In this document: in pieces, positions 62,027 through 64,000 of the stretch | How the letters are laid out: each line of letters opens with the position of its first letter | Numbering within the stretch: position 1 is the stretch's first letter | Assembly: GCA_017795085.1 (NCBI GenBank) | Contig: CP051246.1 | Coordinates: forward strand, 1,676,514-1,740,513 | Direction: 5' to 3' | DNA length: 64,000 nt | DNA from: Salegentibacter sp. | GTDB lineage: Bacteria > Bacteroidota > Bacteroidia > Flavobacteriales > Flavobacteriaceae | Program-made: the position numbers and the translations under genes | The notes under the pieces: generated by a model | What the model saw: only the letters and a program-made list of their open reading frames with translations | What the model was told of the DNA's origin: nothing | The model's database searches: none

Positions 62027-63301
62027 TTAATCATCAATAGCACTAAAAACCATTTGTCGGAATTTCCAACTCGTTTCATCGCTGGTATCACCCTGAGTTT
62101 GTTTTAACAAAATCCCGATAATTTGTTCCTGCGGATCGGCAAAATACTGGGTATTAAAATAACCGCCCCAATCAAATGTACCGGCACTTCCCATCCCGCC
62201 GGAAATTTCGCTGGTGGGACTTACAATTCCAAAAGCAAGTCCGTGATACTGGTTTGGCGCATTAAACAACTTGCCAGTATGGTTACCCATAATAATTTTG
62301 ATAGTATGCCGACTTAAAATTCGCTTTCCATTAAATTCACCGCCGTTTAAATACATCTGTAAAAATTTAGCATAATCTTTAGCTGTGCCTGAAAGCCCGG
62401 CACCACCAGAATAAAAAGTTTTCGCTCCTTTTATCGGATAATCGGGATCGTAAAAGGTCTTGGGAAAATCTTCCCATTCTCCATCGTTTTTATGTTGAAC
62501 AGCAACCAGTCTTTTGGCATTTTCTGAGGGTTGATAAAAACGGGTATCGTTCATTTCCAACGGATCGAAAATACGCTCTTGCATAAATTCAGCTAAAGTC
62601 TGGCCGGAAAGTACTTCTACCAAATAGCCTAAAACATCTAATCCCACACTGTAGGTAAATTTTTCACCGGGTTCGTGGTGCAGTGGTAATTTTGCTATTT
62701 TCTTTACGCTTTCTTCAATGCTTACTGCTTCGGTAGTGAAAAGTTCGGTTACACCGGCTTTTGCATAAATTTTCTTTATGCGCTCGTCGGCGTCAATCAT
62801 CCCGTAACCAAGCCCTGAAGTATGCGTGATTAAATTGCGGATCGTGATTTCTTTTTCTGAGGGTGTAGCTGTATAACTGCTGTCACTTTCTTCAAAACTT
62901 TCCAGGATTTGCGGATCTTTAAATTCGGAGATATATTTGGAAATAGGATCGTCTAACCTGAATTTTCCTTCTTCCCAAAGTATCATTACTGCGGTAGAAG
63001 TAATTGCCTTTGTTTGAGAGGCTAACCTAAAAATCGCATCTTTTTCAAGATTTTTTCCAGAGGCATTAGCCTTACCATAAGCCTTATGAAAAACAATTTT
63101 CCCATTTCGGGCAATCAAGGCTACCGCCCCGGGAATTTGATCTTCACCAATGGCTGATCTTAGCATATCTTCAATTTTTTGAAGACGATCTTCAGCCATT
63201 GCTTGGCCATCGGCCGGAGCCGGTTCAAGTTGAGCTAAAAGTTTCGGGCTTAAAAAAAAGCTTATTGCTATGAATAATGCAAAAAAAGTACTTTTTTTCA
63301 T
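62027..63301 (-). CDS. Serine hydrolase of the beta-lactamase/class C superfamily
   Basis: 424 residues with signal peptide (MKKSTFFALFIAISFFLSPKLLAQ). Penicillin-binding-like fold with SxxK motif LASQTKAITSTAV and the YxN-position motif FTYSVGLDVLGYLVE; a late HTGK/GSAGTFDWGG segment stands where KTG would be. Relatives act as esterases, D-amino peptidases or beta-lactamases; the specificity here is unknown. It starts 11 bases after the SPFH gene. Confidence 0.9.
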   Translation of the reverse strand: MKKSTFFALFIAISFFLSPKLLAQLEPAPADGQAMAEDRLQKIEDMLRSAIGEDQIPGAVALIARNGKIVFHKAYGKANASGKNLEKDAIFRLASQTKAITSTAVMILWEEGKFRLDDPISKYISEFKDPQILESFEESDSSYTATPSEKEITIRNLITHTSGLGYGMIDADERIKKIYAKAGVTELFTTEAVSIEESVKKIAKLPLHHEPGEKFTYSVGLDVLGYLVEVLSGQTLAEFMQERIFDPLEMNDTRFYQPSENAKRLVAVQHKNDGEWEDFPKTFYDPDYPIKGAKTFYSGGAGLSGTAKDYAKFLQMYLNGGEFNGKRILSRHTIKIIMGNHTGKLFNAPNQYHGLAFGIVSPTSEISGGMGSAGTFDWGGYFNTQYFADPQEQIIGILLKQTQGDTSDETSWKFRQMVFSAIDD

Positions 63302-63312
63302 CGTGATACCTA

Positions 63313-64000
63313 TTAATTATTTCCTCCTAAAATTAATGGCATTCCGTCTTCTCCTGAACCTATAATTACCGTTTTGGAATTGCCCGATTTAGCAAGCTCG
63401 AGCGTTGCCTGAATTCCTTTTTCCTTTAGGATATTTGAGGTTAAAGATGCGTTTAATATTTCGTTCGCACGCGCTTTACCTTCAGCATCAATACGCTGAC
63501 GTTCAGCTTCCTGTTCAGCTTTTGTTAAACGGAATTCATATTCCAAAGACTCCTGTTCCTGGCGTAATTTGCGTTCTATCGCATCTTTAATATTTGGCGG
63601 AAGCGAAACATCCCTAACCAGAATCTCATTTACCTGTACATATTGGTCTTTTAAAAGAATTTGTGTTTCTTCTAAAATTTCTTTCTGAATCGCTTCCCTT
63701 TTGCTGGCATATAATTGCTCGGGGTTATATCTTCCAACAACCGCTCTTGCAGCAGACCTTACCGCCGGTTGTAACAAACGCTGAATATAGGCTTCTCCTT
63801 TTTCCCTATGAAGGCTTCCAAGGTTATTATAAGAGGGCTGAAACCAGGTTGAAGCATCAATTCTAATTTCAAGTCCGTTAGAACTTAAAACCTGCATTTT
63901 TTCTTCTAGGGATTGTTGTCTCACTTCATAAACAAAAACTTTGTTCCATGGAGCCACAAGGTGAAAACCTTCGTTTAAGGGAGGTTCATCGGTTACTACC
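63313..64000 (-). CDS. SPFH/prohibitin-family protein (5' part missing)
   Basis: The frame is open to the right window edge (VVTDEPPLNEGFHLVAPWNKVFVYEVRQQ...), so the N-terminus with its expected membrane helix is cut off; a start at the internal GTG near 63957 is unlikely. The visible part is an SPFH/band 7 domain (MQVLSSNGLEIRIDASTWFQPSYNNLG, LQPAVRSAARAVVGRYNPEQLYASKREAIQKEI, ILVRDVSLPPNIKDAIERKLRQEQESLEYEF), followed by the helical tail and GSGEDGMPLILGG. Likely forms membrane rings as prohibitin/HflK-C proteins do. Confidence 0.9.
   Translation of the reverse strand, partial: VVTDEPPLNEGFHLVAPWNKVFVYEVRQQSLEEKMQVLSSNGLEIRIDASTWFQPSYNNLGSLHREKGEAYIQRLLQPAVRSAARAVVGRYNPEQLYASKREAIQKEILEETQILLKDQYVQVNEILVRDVSLPPNIKDAIERKLRQEQESLEYEFRLTKAEQEAERQRIDAEGKARANEILNASLTSNILKEKGIQATLELAKSGNSKTVIIGSGEDGMPLILGGNN

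Overview
This is a low-GC chromosomal window from a member of the Flavobacteriaceae (Bacteroidota). The evidence is the type IX secretion (T9SS) sorting domains, PorP/SprF and gliding-motility C-terminal modules, a 6S-Flavo RNA beside zapA and rny, and promoters of the Bacteroidota type (TTTG-N19-TAnnTTTG). A Gramella/Salegentibacter/Zunongwangia-like marine genus is plausible, but the sequence alone does not fix it. There are no rRNA or tRNA genes, and I saw no CRISPR array.

Layout. 1-3242: a truncated TolC-type efflux gene with its two-component system, all on the minus strand. 3488-6538: a TPP-riboswitch-controlled thiamin salvage operon, thiM-thiE-thiD-tenA. 6540-9510: a decay zone with a DoxX-like pseudogene, a frameshifted class I glutamine amidotransferase and an intact-looking IS630-type element with TA target duplication. 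9707-14851: a 1714-residue secreted pectate-lyase-like protein with several carbohydrate-binding-like and Ig-like modules and a T9SS type A tail. 15398-28477: a five-gene minus-strand surface locus. In transcription order it encodes a 2084-residue repetitive fibre-like protein, a lectin/DUF11 protein, a T9SS type B cargo, a PorP/SprF protein and an OmpA/PD40 protein. Two TPR-transmembrane-LuxR-type regulators lie upstream (28845-31971). 32171-36450: a small CI-like HTH protein, a Dph6-like ATPase overlapping aroQ, and three small outer-membrane beta-barrels. 36567-44013: xerD-type recombinase, rny, 6S RNA, zapA with a coiled-coil partner, an M23 peptidase, and biotin carboxylase plus biotin carrier. 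44437-53672: housekeeping and hypothetical genes (ABM monooxygenase, THUMP methyltransferase, ZIP transporter, DUF4268, MATE, a baeRF-like protein, NYN-LOTUS, pirin). 53751-61963: a complete histidine operon hisG-D-C-B-H-A-F-IE, preceded by a 19-residue leader peptide with five consecutive His codons and a strong attenuator. 62027-64000: a serine hydrolase and a truncated SPFH/prohibitin gene.

How the parts work together. The surface locus reads as one export-and-assembly unit: a type B cargo with its own PorP/SprF partner, an OmpA-type peptidoglycan anchor, a lectin and a giant repeat protein, probably under the membrane-tethered regulators next to it. The histidine operon is controlled by attenuation. 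Its intergenic gaps have collected several repeat families, including a four-helix-bundle ORF bracketed by inverted repeats between hisH and hisA. That arrangement resembles an rRNA intervening sequence placed inside an mRNA. These two regions are the best candidates for undescribed biology.
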